A stretch of 24,717 bases of DNA from an uncultured Chitinophagaceae bacterium (GTDB lineage: Bacteria > Bacteroidota > Bacteroidia > Chitinophagales > Chitinophagaceae): the NCBI GenBank assembly GCA_946885335.1, contig CAMPGG010000013.1:1-24717 (forward strand), written 5' to 3'. Positions within the stretch are counted from its first letter, which is position 1, and the number at the start of each line of letters is the position of its first letter. Shown piece after piece: positions 8,684 to 17,630 of the stretch. A program made the translations under genes and the position numbers. The notes under the pieces were generated by a model, which saw only the letters and a program-made list of their open reading frames with translations, had not been told where the DNA came from and did no database searches.

Positions 8684-9343
8684 TTATTTTTTTCCTTTGT
8701 GACCCCTGTTTTGACGAGGTCCTTTTTTCATTTCTTTCATCTTTGATAATTGATCTGCAGTAAGAACAGACTCTCTAACTTTCTTTTGTTCTTCCTTTAT
8801 CGCTTTTACCTGCTCCATTTTTTGTTGCTGGGTAAGACTTTCATTGGCTTTGATAGCTTTCATTTTCTCAGCGGCAGCTTTATTGGATTCTGCAAGTTTT
8901 GCAGCCTGCTCATTGCTTAATCCCAATGCTGTTTTCATTTTTTCACTTCTCTGCTTACCAGCTTCTGCACGATTTTTTCTTTGTTCCTCTCTTGCTTTAG
9001 CCATTTGTTCTTTTTGCTCCTGGGTCATCAACCCTTGCATTTTTTCCCGGTGATTTTTTTTGATAGCCGCAATTTGGGTACGCTGTTCTTTTACAGTAAT
9101 GTCTTCATTTTTCCGTAACTCCTGCATTTGTTTACGATGTTCTTCATTAATCGCTTTCATTTGTGCTTTCTGTGCTTCGGTAAAATCGATGCTTTTCATC
9201 ATTTTTCCCTGGTGATGTTTTTTTTCACCCATTTTTTTATGGTGGGCATGTTTTTGCTTGCCTTCTTTCGATTTTACATCCTGCGCCTGCAGGGAAACAA
9301 ATCCGGCAAAGAGAATGGCGGTTAAACTGAGTATTTTTTTCAT
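8684..9343 (-). CDS. Secreted Lys/His-rich LTXXQ-like (Spy/CpxP-like) protein
   Basis: I place the start at the ATG at 9343, giving 219 residues, because it opens a clean signal peptide (MKKILSLTAILFAGFVSLQA). The frame continues 13 codons upstream to 9382, but those are polar. After cleavage comes a His/Lys-rich patch (KHAHHKKMGEKKHHQGKMM) and then a long, highly charged, probably helical region. It contains repeated (L/M/F)-(T/S)-x-x-Q-type units: FTEAQ, MTQEQ, LSNEQ, LTQQQ, LTADQ. This pattern resembles periplasmic Spy/CpxP chaperone-like proteins and related Bacteroidota proteins. There is no cysteine and no catalytic motif. A periplasmic chaperone, stress or metal-binding role is possible but unproven. 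It has its own terminator. Confidence 0.75.
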   Translation of the reverse strand: MKKILSLTAILFAGFVSLQAQDVKSKEGKQKHAHHKKMGEKKHHQGKMMKSIDFTEAQKAQMKAINEEHRKQMQELRKNEDITVKEQRTQIAAIKKNHREKMQGLMTQEQKEQMAKAREEQRKNRAEAGKQRSEKMKTALGLSNEQAAKLAESNKAAAEKMKAIKANESLTQQQKMEQVKAIKEEQKKVRESVLTADQLSKMKEMKKGPRQNRGHKGKK

Positions 9344-9504
9344 TTGTGGCTTTTTAATTTTATCTGAATTGATTTGTACCATACATGGACAACTTCAGTG
9401 ATTCAAGGTTTAACGGGAAATATGAAAAGTTTCGTAGTTAACAAATCATTCTGAAAATGATGTACTGAAACCTTTCAAACCGTTTAAACCTGAAATAAAT
9501 CAAA

Positions 9505-9524
9505 ATAAAAAGCCCGTAGCGAGG
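9505..9524 (-). terminator. Possible weak terminator after rlmN
   Basis: On the minus strand a short stem (CC, T bulge, CG / CGGG, loop CTA) is followed by C and five T, 11 bases past the rlmN stop. The stem is only four pairs, so the call is tentative. Confidence 0.35.
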
Positions 9525-9534
9525 TCAATGAATT

Positions 9535-10578
9535 TTAATGATCCTTATTAGCTAATTGTCCGCATGCCGCATCTATATCCTTTCCGCGGCTGCGACGAAG
9601 ACGGGCATTTACCCGGTGTTTTTCCAAATAATCCATGAATGCCATTACTTTTTCTTCAACTGGTTTTTGAAAACGGGCAGCTTCGATTGGATTGTATTCA
9701 ATAATGTTTACCAGGTCAGCCGGAACCTGGCGGTAGATCTTTATCAATTCGTCGGCATCCTGTAAACTATCATTCAAATTATTAAAAAGAATGTATTCTA
9801 AAGTGATCTCGTTACCCGTTTGCTTGTAAAAATAATTGAGGGCATCAATAATGGTTTTCAGGTCGTTGGTTTCATTGATTGGCATAATCTGGTTCCGCTT
9901 AACATCGTTAGCCGCATGTAAGGAAAGTGCCAGCTTAAATCTCACTTTATCATCTCCCAATTGCCTGATCATTTTAGCCACACCTGCTGTACTAACGGTA
10001 ATTCTTCTTGCACTCATGGCCAATCCTTCATCGGAAGTGATCTTTTCAATGGCTTTCAACACATTTTTATAATTGAGCAGGGGCTCACCCATACCCATAA
10101 AAACAATATTGTTTAATTTTTTGCCATAAGTTTCAAGGCACTGTTTATTAATTAAAACCACCTGGTCGAAGATTTCATCAAAATTCAAATTCCGTTTGCG
10201 GTCCATATAACCGGTTGCACAGAATTTACAACTCAGGCTGCACCCGATCTGGGAGCTAACACAAGCCGTGAGTCGATTAGCGGTCGGGATCAACACACCT
10301 TCAACAAGGTGGCCATCAAAAGTTTTAAACCGGGATTTTAGTGTTCCATCATCGCTGTGTTGGGTTAAATTCAATTCAAGGGAAGGAAATGAGAATTCTG
10401 TAGCCAGTTTATGCCTGAGGTCTTTGCTCAGGTTGGTCATCTGTTCAAAACTCAATACCGGTTTTAACCAAAGCCAGTCATACACTTGTTTTGCCCTGAA
10501 TTTTTTTTCACCCATATCCAAAAAATACTGCTCCAGTTCTTCAAGGCTTAACTGGCGGATGTTCGGCATTGTGTTCAT
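9535..10578 (-). CDS. rlmN: 23S rRNA (adenine-2503-C2)-methyltransferase RlmN
   Basis: RlmN is a radical-SAM enzyme that methylates C2 of A2503 in 23S rRNA and A37 of some tRNAs. With the start at 10578 it has 347 residues. It shows the CX3CX2C cluster motif C113, C117 and C120 (CSLSCKFC). C106 in CVSSQ matches the position of catalytic C118 of E. coli RlmN, and C339 in DIDAACGQL matches the methyl-carrying C355. VFMGMGEPLLNY and RRITVSTAGV are also typical. The frame extends to an ATG at 10602, but a Bacteroidota -7 box lies at 10583-10590 inside that extension, so 10578 (MNTMPNIRQLS) or 10569 is the likelier start. If the box is used, the mRNA has almost no leader. Confidence 0.96.
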   Translation of the reverse strand: MNTMPNIRQLSLEELEQYFLDMGEKKFRAKQVYDWLWLKPVLSFEQMTNLSKDLRHKLATEFSFPSLELNLTQHSDDGTLKSRFKTFDGHLVEGVLIPTANRLTACVSSQIGCSLSCKFCATGYMDRKRNLNFDEIFDQVVLINKQCLETYGKKLNNIVFMGMGEPLLNYKNVLKAIEKITSDEGLAMSARRITVSTAGVAKMIRQLGDDKVRFKLALSLHAANDVKRNQIMPINETNDLKTIIDALNYFYKQTGNEITLEYILFNNLNDSLQDADELIKIYRQVPADLVNIIEYNPIEAARFQKPVEEKVMAFMDYLEKHRVNARLRRSRGKDIDAACGQLANKDH

Positions 10579-10582
10579 GGCG

Positions 10583-10590
10583 CAAAGATA
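10583..10590 (-). promoter_or_regulatory. Bacteroidota -7 promoter box for rlmN
   Basis: The minus strand reads TATCTTTG followed by CGCC and then the ATG at 10578. It matches TAnnTTTG and is embedded in the same 14-mer (10579-10592) as the rluB promoter. Its position implies transcription starting at or next to the start codon. Confidence 0.65.
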
Positions 10591-10746
10591 GGTGATGAAC
10601 AAATGGCTATTTGAACCTTAAGCCATTGTTAACTAAAGCAGAAAATGTGTAGTTTGAAAAGATCAATATACCGTTCATCACAAATTTCAATTTTATTTTC
10701 AAATTTTACCCGCCTGGCTATTTTAAGAAAAACTCTACAATTAACT

Positions 10747-10765
10747 ATAAAATCGCCTATTTTAT
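10747..10765. repeat. Short AT-rich inverted repeat upstream of susC
   Basis: ATAAAAT and ATTTTAT form a perfect 7-bp inverted repeat around CGCCT, centred about 62 bases upstream of the susC -7 box. The spacing would suit an activator site. In AT-rich DNA such a repeat can easily arise by chance. Confidence 0.25.
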
Positions 10766-10817
10766 CGATAGCTGAACAGTATTTGACGAAAAAAAGCTTC
10801 TGTTAGTTCTCCAGGGA

Positions 10818-10825
10818 TAATTTTG
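10818..10825 (+). promoter_or_regulatory. Bacteroidota -7 promoter box for susC/susD
   Basis: TAATTTTG matches TAnnTTTG on the coding strand, 127 bases before the susC ATG, in an otherwise empty region. No good -33 TTG is seen at the usual spacing. It would leave a leader of about 120 bases. Confidence 0.5.
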
Positions 10826-10951
10826 CAATCTTTAATATTTTGCCGTACATCAAGATCAAAATCCTGAAAGCAGCAAATTGTATTTTTATTTACTCTACAA
10901 TAAACCTTTTATCCCGGAATTTTCAACCATTTTTTTTCCTCACCAAAAAAC

Positions 10952-13900
10952 ATGCTAATGAGAAAGTTGAGTTTACTCATCTTGTGTCAGCTTTGTATTG
11001 TGTTTTCAATGCTGGCTCAGAACAGGACGATTACCGGAACGGTTAATGATCAGAATGGTCAGCCCGTTGCAAATGCTTCGGTAGTTGTAAAAGGTACTAC
11101 CTTAGGTACCGTCACAAATGAAGCAGGTGCTTTTACAATCAGTGTTCCTGCCTCCGCCACAACGCTGGTTATCACATCAACAGGGATGTCACCTGTAGAA
11201 ACCGCCATTTCTGGAAGGTCCGAGATTAATGTTAGTATGGTTACTACCGCCAGTGATCTGGATGAAGTGGTCGTGCTGGCATATGGATCTACCATTAAAA
11301 AATCAAATTTTGTGGGTTCAGCAGCCCAGGTCAACGGGAAACAATTTGAAAACAGGCCATTAACCAATGCTTTAAATGTATTGGTTGGAGCGGCACCTGG
11401 TATCCAAACTACCACACCCAGTGGTGCTCCTGGTTCCAGTCCGGGAATTATAATCCGTGGTTTTGGGTCTTATTCATTGGGAAGCGGTCCTTTATATGTA
11501 GTAGATGGTGTTATTTATGATGGAGGTTTTTCAAATATCAATCCGGATGATATTGAGACGATCACTGTTTTGAAAGATGCATCAACAACGGCACTTTACG
11601 GCGCTAAAGGTGCAAATGGTGTAATAATGATTACTACCAAAAAAGCAAAAAGAGGTAAACAATTTTTGCAATTTAAAGTGCAGACCGGTTATTCAGCTCC
11701 GGCAATACCCCGTTACAGTACGGTAGATGCTTTTCAACATTATCCCTTAGCCTGGGAATCTTACCGTAATGGATTGGTTTATGGTACTGGTCTTACTACC
11801 CCAACAACATTGGATAGTGCCAGCATGATCGCATCAGGTTTGTTGCCAAGGTATACAACTGGTTCAAGGGCTGGAAATCAAATATTCAGGGGCGGTAGTT
11901 TTCAGGATATCTACCAAATTCTGGGGAAATACAATCCTTTTAATGTAGGGAATACTGCTATAGTGGGTGTAGATGGAAAAATTAATCCAAATGCAGCTTT
12001 ATTATATGGTGACGACTTGAACTGGCTTGATCAGTCAACGCGTACTGGTACAAGAACAGAATATGGTATTCAATTTTCTTCGGGCACAGAGAAATCGGAT
12101 ATGTTCGCATCTTTTGGTTATTTGAAAGAAGGCGGCTGGGGATTAAGATCTGATTTGTCCAGATTTAGTGGTCGTGTAAATGTAAATGTAACACCAACTA
12201 AATGGTTTAAATCAGGATTGAATATTGCCGCAAACCGTACAAAATTCAACAATGCCTCAACAGGCGGTATTGTTAATGCTTTTTATTTTTCAAGATATAT
12301 AGCTCCCATTTACCCGGTTTATTTACATGACCCCATTACTGGTGGAATTGTATTGGATGAAACGGGAAAACCCAGATATGATTTTGGGAATGAAAATGGA
12401 TATGGTCGTCCTTATAACAGTGGAAGGCATTCAATTGCCGAGCATCTTTGGAATAAAGACAATAATTTAAGAGATGTAATTTCTGCAAGAGGATATGGCG
12501 AAGTAACTTTTACTCCATGGTTAAAGTTTACAACCAATATCAGTTTCGATGTTACCAATAATGAAGTTGAAGAATATCAAAATCCTATAGTTGGGGATGG
12601 CTATCCTGCGGGCAGGTATAGCAGAGATGCGGCAAGAACTTCAAGTCATACATTTAATCAGTTATTAAATTTTAATAGAAGGTTTAATGGTTTACATACA
12701 GTTGATGTTTTATTAGGTCATGAAAATTATAATATAATAGCTACCGGTATTAACGGGATGAGGATTGGACAGAGTTTTGACGATATATATGTGTACTCTA
12801 ATTTTATAACTATCAACTCTCTTAATTCTTCTATTTCTGAATCAAGGTCTGAAGGATATTTTGCAAGAGCCAATTATGATTTTTCCAATAAATATTTAAT
12901 CTCCGCATCAATCAGGAGAGATGGAAATTCTAAATTTCCTAAAGATATAAGATGGGAAAATTTCTGGTCTTTAGGAGTTGGATGGAGCATTGATGAAGAA
13001 AAGTTTTTTAATGTACCATGGGTTGATCAGTTAAAATTAAGGGCATCTTACGGTGTAACCGGAAATTCCAACACTGGAAACTATCCTTACCAGGCAGGTT
13101 ATGATATTGGCTATGATGATGATACAAGACCCGGTGTAATCCTTGCATCCCTGGGCAGCCCATCATTAACATGGGAAACGCAGAAACCAATGGATTTGGG
13201 ACTTGACTTTAACTTATTAAAAAACAGGATATTCGGTACAATAGGATATTTTGTAAGAAACAGTTCTGGTTTAATATTTAATGTTCCACAACCAATACAA
13301 AACGGGGGCACGCCAGGCGGCGCATATACAGTGGCGCAAAATATTGGCAGCATGACCAATAAAGGTGTTGAAGTTCAACTTTCAGGTAATCCTGTCCGTA
13401 CTAAAGATTTTAATTGGACAATTACTTTAAATGCTACCTCATTTAAAAACGAGCTGACCAAAATGCCAGAAACCACACCTGCCTTAACCAGCAGTCCTTT
13501 TAGAAGAGAAGTTGGCAAATCGATCTATGATTTTTATACGAGGACATATTATGGAGTTGATCCGGCAGATGGCTCAGCGCTTTATTTAGGCGTTCTAACC
13601 TATGATCCTGCAAACTCCCGTTTGATTGCTAATAAAGATGGTGGATACGATACTGTTACAATTGATCATAATAATGCCCGCCAGGAATTTATTGGCAAAA
13701 GTTCTTTACCGGATGTTTATGGAAGTGTTGTGAATAACCTATCGTATAAAGGATTTGAATTGGGTCTGGTGATTACCTACCAAATGGGTGGATATGTTTA
13801 CGATGGTGTTTATGGAACATTAATGTCTACAGAGACTTCAGGAAGAACTTATCACACCGATATTTTAAACAGGTGGCAAAAACCTGGTGATGTTACTAAT

Positions 13901-14191
13901 GTTCCCCGGTTAGATAATACCCGCAGTGGCCAGTTCGGTGCCGCATCTACCAGGTGGTTGACTTCCTCAACTTACTTTAGCATCAATAACATCAGTCTTG
14001 CTTATCAACTTCCCGCAAATGTGTTGGCTAAATTTGGAAGTTCTTCTGCAAGAGTTTTTGTAAGTGGTGAAAATCTTCATTTTTTCACAAAACGTAAAGG
14101 CATGAATGTGAATGGAAACTTCGCCGGAACTACAAGCGATTCCTATGATGCAGCACGTGTAATCAATGCAGGCATTAGTGTAGGATTCTAA
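10952..14191 (+). CDS. SusC/RagA-family TonB-linked outer membrane protein
   Basis: This 1079-residue TonB-dependent transporter has a signal peptide (MLMRKLSLLILCQLCIVFSMLAQ, probable cleavage after A22). A carboxypeptidase-regulatory-like beta-sandwich follows (about 25-105: ITGTVNDQNGQPVANASVVV). Next come a DEVVVLAYG segment typical of SusC and the plug, with IIIRGFGSYS, PLYVVDGVIYDG, INPDDIETITVLKDAS and TALYGAKGANGVIMITTKK. The remainder is a large beta-barrel ending in a terminal Phe (GISVGF). With the SusD lipoprotein 29 bases downstream it would form an outer-membrane complex that takes up glycans, peptides or other oligomers using TonB energy. No STN domain is present at the N-terminus and no ECF sigma/FecR genes or carbohydrate-active enzymes are adjacent, so the substrate is unknown. 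A start at 10958 is also possible. Confidence 0.95.
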   Translation: MLMRKLSLLILCQLCIVFSMLAQNRTITGTVNDQNGQPVANASVVVKGTTLGTVTNEAGAFTISVPASATTLVITSTGMSPVETAISGRSEINVSMVTTASDLDEVVVLAYGSTIKKSNFVGSAAQVNGKQFENRPLTNALNVLVGAAPGIQTTTPSGAPGSSPGIIIRGFGSYSLGSGPLYVVDGVIYDGGFSNINPDDIETITVLKDASTTALYGAKGANGVIMITTKKAKRGKQFLQFKVQTGYSAPAIPRYSTVDAFQHYPLAWESYRNGLVYGTGLTTPTTLDSASMIASGLLPRYTTGSRAGNQIFRGGSFQDIYQILGKYNPFNVGNTAIVGVDGKINPNAALLYGDDLNWLDQSTRTGTRTEYGIQFSSGTEKSDMFASFGYLKEGGWGLRSDLSRFSGRVNVNVTPTKWFKSGLNIAANRTKFNNASTGGIVNAFYFSRYIAPIYPVYLHDPITGGIVLDETGKPRYDFGNENGYGRPYNSGRHSIAEHLWNKDNNLRDVISARGYGEVTFTPWLKFTTNISFDVTNNEVEEYQNPIVGDGYPAGRYSRDAARTSSHTFNQLLNFNRRFNGLHTVDVLLGHENYNIIATGINGMRIGQSFDDIYVYSNFITINSLNSSISESRSEGYFARANYDFSNKYLISASIRRDGNSKFPKDIRWENFWSLGVGWSIDEEKFFNVPWVDQLKLRASYGVTGNSNTGNYPYQAGYDIGYDDDTRPGVILASLGSPSLTWETQKPMDLGLDFNLLKNRIFGTIGYFVRNSSGLIFNVPQPIQNGGTPGGAYTVAQNIGSMTNKGVEVQLSGNPVRTKDFNWTITLNATSFKNELTKMPETTPALTSSPFRREVGKSIYDFYTRTYYGVDPADGSALYLGVLTYDPANSRLIANKDGGYDTVTIDHNNARQEFIGKSSLPDVYGSVVNNLSYKGFELGLVITYQMGGYVYDGVYGTLMSTETSGRTYHTDILNRWQKPGDVTNVPRLDNTRSGQFGAASTRWLTSSTYFSINNISLAYQLPANVLAKFGSSSARVFVSGENLHFFTKRKGMNVNGNFAGTTSDSYDAARVINAGISVGF

Positions 14192-14220
14192 TTACATTCT
14201 AAAATGACAAAATTGTAAAT

Positions 14221-15708
14221 ATGAAAAAAAGTATTAAAAATTTATTATTAGCCGGTATAACCATGATACTATTCATGACTGGTTGTAAAAAAGATTATTT
14301 GCAACTGGATCCGCCGGATGTTTTAACACCAACCAGTGTGTTTTCGACAACTGAGAATGCATATGCCGCCATCAACGGAATCCATAGAATGATGTATAGA
14401 CAGTGGTATGGATCACAGGCTTTGGGAGGCCACAGCGGTAATATGATCTATATGGAAGTATTAGGCGATGATTATGTAATGACAGCCAATGCAAATGGTT
14501 GGTTTATCGGCGAATACCGTTGGTTAAATCACCGAAATGATGCAAGTACCATTTCGCGTTTCAGCTACGGATTTTATTATACCATCATTGGAAATGCCAA
14601 TGTAATCATTGCGAATATCGATAATGCAGTTGGTCCGGAAGGCGATAAAAAAGCCATTAAAGGACAAGCATTTGCATATAGGGCATGGGCGTACTTCCAG
14701 ATGGTTCAGTTATTTGGTGAAAGATTTGATAAGGCACAATCAAATGATGGATTAGGATTATCTCTTGTCTTAGAAAGTCAGACAGGCGCATTGCCAAGAA
14801 GCTCTGTTAATGAAGTATATACGCAAATTAATAGCGATATTGATCAGGCGATTACCTTATTAAATGAAGCTTCATCCCGTCCATCAAAATCTCACCTCAA
14901 TGTAAATGTGGCTAAAGGAATAAAAGCCAGAATAGCATTAACGCAACAAAATTGGCCGGTGGCTGCCCAAATGGCTTCAGAAGCCAGGCAAGGTTTTGAA
15001 TTAATGTCTGATGCGGAATATTTAGATGGATTTTCTGATACTAACAATCCGGAATGGATGTGGGGAATTGATCACAGGGATGATCATCCTACTTATTTCT
15101 ATTCTTTTTATGCCTATCTCGGTAATTTTTCTTCAACAAATACCCGGGGAAATCCTAAGGCAATCTTTTCTCCTTTGTATGATCAGATTACTGATTCAGA
15201 TATAAGAAAACAACTTTGGGATCCAACCGGAACAAATACATCCTTCCCAACTGTTGCAGGCGGAACAAGATATCCATATATGACAAGGAAATTCATGTTG
15301 GATAATCCTGGAAACAGTAATGGAGATTTGGTTTTCATGCGGGCTGCTGAAATGTATTTGATAGAAGCAGAAGCTTTAGCCAGGCAAGGTGGCCAGGATG
15401 CAAATGCTCAACAAGCGCTGTTTACATTGGCAAATAAAAGAGATCCAAACTACGTTTTGTCAACCAATACTGGCCAGGCTTTAATTGATGAAATTATGTT
15501 TCAACGCCGGGTTGAACTTTGGGGTGAAGGATTTAGATTTTACGATTTAAAGCGCCTGAATATGCCTTTAGATAGAAGTGGTGGTAACCACAATAATACA
15601 CTTGCTCAAAAAATTCATGAACCAGCAGGTACAAAGGAGTGGCAATTCTTGATTCCAAGAGCAGAAATTGAATACACATTAGGAGTTGTTCAGCAGAACC
15701 CTCTATAA
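14221..15708 (+). CDS. SusD/RagB-family nutrient-binding outer membrane lipoprotein
   Basis: This protein of 495 residues has a lipoprotein signal peptide ending in FMTGC (lipid-carrying Cys at about 22). It is followed by the SusD opening KKDYLQLDPPDVLTPTSVF and the helical TPR-like scaffold (AFAYRAWAYFQMVQLFG, INSDIDQAITLL). The C-terminal half shows the typical MRAAEMYLIEAEALARQGG and FQRRVELWGEGFRFYDLKRLN. SusD proteins sit on the cell surface as a lid over the SusC barrel and bind the substrate. The gene directly follows its SusC partner and is closed by a terminator, so the pair forms a two-gene operon with no enzyme to reveal the substrate. Confidence 0.95.
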   Translation: MKKSIKNLLLAGITMILFMTGCKKDYLQLDPPDVLTPTSVFSTTENAYAAINGIHRMMYRQWYGSQALGGHSGNMIYMEVLGDDYVMTANANGWFIGEYRWLNHRNDASTISRFSYGFYYTIIGNANVIIANIDNAVGPEGDKKAIKGQAFAYRAWAYFQMVQLFGERFDKAQSNDGLGLSLVLESQTGALPRSSVNEVYTQINSDIDQAITLLNEASSRPSKSHLNVNVAKGIKARIALTQQNWPVAAQMASEARQGFELMSDAEYLDGFSDTNNPEWMWGIDHRDDHPTYFYSFYAYLGNFSSTNTRGNPKAIFSPLYDQITDSDIRKQLWDPTGTNTSFPTVAGGTRYPYMTRKFMLDNPGNSNGDLVFMRAAEMYLIEAEALARQGGQDANAQQALFTLANKRDPNYVLSTNTGQALIDEIMFQRRVELWGEGFRFYDLKRLNMPLDRSGGNHNNTLAQKIHEPAGTKEWQFLIPRAEIEYTLGVVQQNPL

Positions 15709-15726
15709 TTGCATTTGCATAATAAT

Positions 15727-15757
15727 AAAAATGGCTGCCAGTGAGCAGCCATTTTTT
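15727..15757. terminator. Bidirectional rho-independent terminator between susD and hisS
   Basis: An 8-bp perfect stem (ATGGCTGC 15731-15738, GCAGCCAT 15745-15752) with a 6-base loop is flanked by T-rich sequence downstream on both strands. It lies between two convergent genes and can end both susD (+) and hisS (-) transcripts. Confidence 0.85.
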
Positions 15758-15772
15758 ATTTACAGGATTAAA

Positions 15773-17140
15773 TTATTCAAATGAATAATCTGCCAGTTTA
15801 TTTTGTGGAATGGATTCTTGTTTGCCGGTGTTTAAATTTTTTATCACACAGGTATTTTCTTCTATTTCTTTTGTTCCGATGATAACGATGTAAGGGATGG
15901 ATTTTTTTTCGGCATATTTAAATTGCTTATCAAACTTTGCTTTTTCATGATACAGCTCGCAACTAATTTCTCTTTGCCGCAATTGGTGTAAAAGTTTCAA
16001 AGCAATTTCACATTCCGCTTCACCCAAATAAAAAAATAAAACCCTTGTACCGGTATGCACTGTTGATGGAAAAATATCCATTTCTTCCATTACATCATAA
16101 ATGCGGTCTACGCCAAAGGAGATGCCGACACCAGGTAAACCTGGTACTCCAAATAAACCGGTGAGATCATCATAGCGGCCACCTCCACCAATGCTTCCCA
16201 TTTTTACAGTTGCCGGGGCTTTTGCTTCAAAAATGATCCCGGTGTAATAATTTAATCCGCGGGCCAATGTAAAATCCACCTGGATATTTGATATATCTTT
16301 TGTGTGTTTTAAAATGAATTCAATTTCTGATAATCCTTTTTTGGCATGTTCATTTTCACCCAATAAAGAATGAAGAGCAGCTAATTTTTCTTCATTATTC
16401 CCTTTCACTGATAAATAACTTTCAATGATAGCCACCTGGTCAGCTGATAATTCTTTTTGTACCAGTTCTTCTTTCACTTTGTCTAATCCAATCTTATCCA
16501 GTTTATCAATAGCGATGGTTATATCTATCATTTTATGAGAGCCGCCACAAACTTCTGCAAGCGCCATCAATATGTTGCGACTATTTATTTTAAGCTCATA
16601 ACCATTGATGCCTAACCTGGTAAATACATCATGATAAATATTGGAGAGTTCTACTTCATTGATCAAAGAATTGCTGCCAACAACATCCGCATCGCATTGA
16701 TAAAATTCCCGGTATCGGCCTCTTTGTGGCCGGTCGGCCCGCCATACGGGCTGTAATTGATATCGTTTATACGGAAACGTTAGCTGGCCATGATTCATGG
16801 CAACATATCTTGCAAACGGAATAGTAAGATCATAACGTAAAGCCCGTTCTGTCAGGCCTTTTACGTTTTTTCCTTCCAGCACTTTTTCAAAATCATCCCT
16901 GGCCTGCTGATGTTTTGCCGGGTTATCCAATCCATTATTTAAAATTTTGAAAATCAATTTATCTCCTTCTTCGCCATATTTACCCATAAGGGTATCCAGG
17001 TTTTCCATGGCCGGTGTTTCCAGCGGTTGAAAACCATACAATTCAAAAACTGTTTTAATAGTATTGAAAATATAATTGCGCTTGCGAACCACATCAGCAC
17101 CAAAATCACGGGTGCCTTGTGGAATAGTGGGTTTTGACAT
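15773..17140 (-). CDS. hisS: Histidyl-tRNA synthetase
   Basis: HisRS charges tRNA-His with histidine using ATP. The 455-residue protein shows the class II motifs: an N-terminal PQGTRDFG; motif 2 with PVWRADRPQRGRYREFYQCD; the histidine-specific block LARGLNYYTGIIFE; motif 3 with LPGVGISFGVDRI; and a C-terminal anticodon-binding domain (RVLFFYLGEAECEIALKLL ... IPYIVIIGTKE). Length fits bacterial HisRS. It lies 25 bases downstream of the tyrosine phosphatase gene on the same strand, so the two are probably co-transcribed, ending at the bidirectional terminator. Confidence 0.97.
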   Translation of the reverse strand: MSKPTIPQGTRDFGADVVRKRNYIFNTIKTVFELYGFQPLETPAMENLDTLMGKYGEEGDKLIFKILNNGLDNPAKHQQARDDFEKVLEGKNVKGLTERALRYDLTIPFARYVAMNHGQLTFPYKRYQLQPVWRADRPQRGRYREFYQCDADVVGSNSLINEVELSNIYHDVFTRLGINGYELKINSRNILMALAEVCGGSHKMIDITIAIDKLDKIGLDKVKEELVQKELSADQVAIIESYLSVKGNNEEKLAALHSLLGENEHAKKGLSEIEFILKHTKDISNIQVDFTLARGLNYYTGIIFEAKAPATVKMGSIGGGGRYDDLTGLFGVPGLPGVGISFGVDRIYDVMEEMDIFPSTVHTGTRVLFFYLGEAECEIALKLLHQLRQREISCELYHEKAKFDKQFKYAEKKSIPYIVIIGTKEIEENTCVIKNLNTGKQESIPQNKLADYSFE

Positions 17141-17165
17141 ATGCTTGTACGTGAGAATGCTTTAT

Positions 17166-17630
17166 CTATTGATTTATCTGTGCTTTTTTTAAAATTTTAT
17201 CACAAGCCGCTTCGATCATTTTGTAAACTTCATGGTAACCGGGTTCGGGCCCATACCATGGATCGGGAACATCCTTTTGCTGACCGGGATGCAATTCATC
17301 CATCAGCAATTTTACTTTTTCCTGCTGCCAATTATTTCCTGCCATAGTTTTCATATCATCGATCACATCTTTACTCATGGCATATAGCAGGTCATATTCT
17401 TCCAGGTCAGAAGGTTTAAAACGCCTGGCTCGCTGATCGCAAATATTTATACCATTCAATTGCGCAACTTTTTGCGAAAGATGATGTGGCGGTTCTCCAA
17501 TATGATAACTGTTTGTTCCCGCACTTTCTACTTTCCATGAAAGTCCTGCCTCATTTACTTTATGTTGCAGAATACCCTCTGCTAAAGGACTGCGACAAAT
17601 ATTTCCTAAACAAACCATCAATATTTTCAT
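17166..17630 (-). CDS. Low-molecular-weight protein tyrosine phosphatase
   Basis: This 154-residue protein has the family's P-loop at its N-terminus, CLGNICRS (C7 nucleophile, R13; CX5R-S), and the general-acid loop PDPWYGPEPGY with D123. It would remove phosphate from protein tyrosines or small phosphoesters in the cytoplasm. It fits the standalone Wzb/YfkJ type; arsenate reductase ArsC is a homologous alternative, but the DPWYG loop favours a phosphatase. It precedes hisS by 25 bases on the same strand. No capsule or exopolysaccharide kinase gene is adjacent, so the physiological substrate is unknown. Confidence 0.93.
   Translation of the reverse strand: MKILMVCLGNICRSPLAEGILQHKVNEAGLSWKVESAGTNSYHIGEPPHHLSQKVAQLNGINICDQRARRFKPSDLEEYDLLYAMSKDVIDDMKTMAGNNWQQEKVKLLMDELHPGQQKDVPDPWYGPEPGYHEVYKMIEAACDKILKKAQINQ

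Larger units (their letters stand above)
10593..10951. other. Intergenic region between rlmN and susC
   Basis: This AT-rich stretch separates two divergent genes. It holds one good -7 box for susC (10818-10825) and a small AT-rich inverted repeat (10747-10765). About 120 bases of untranslated leader lie before the susC ATG. I see no credible ORF, tRNA, riboswitch fold or terminator in it. Confidence 0.6.

Noticed and set aside
10579..10602. Extended RlmN start at 10602
   Set aside because: The added codons contain the -7 promoter box and do not resemble the usual RlmN N-terminus.
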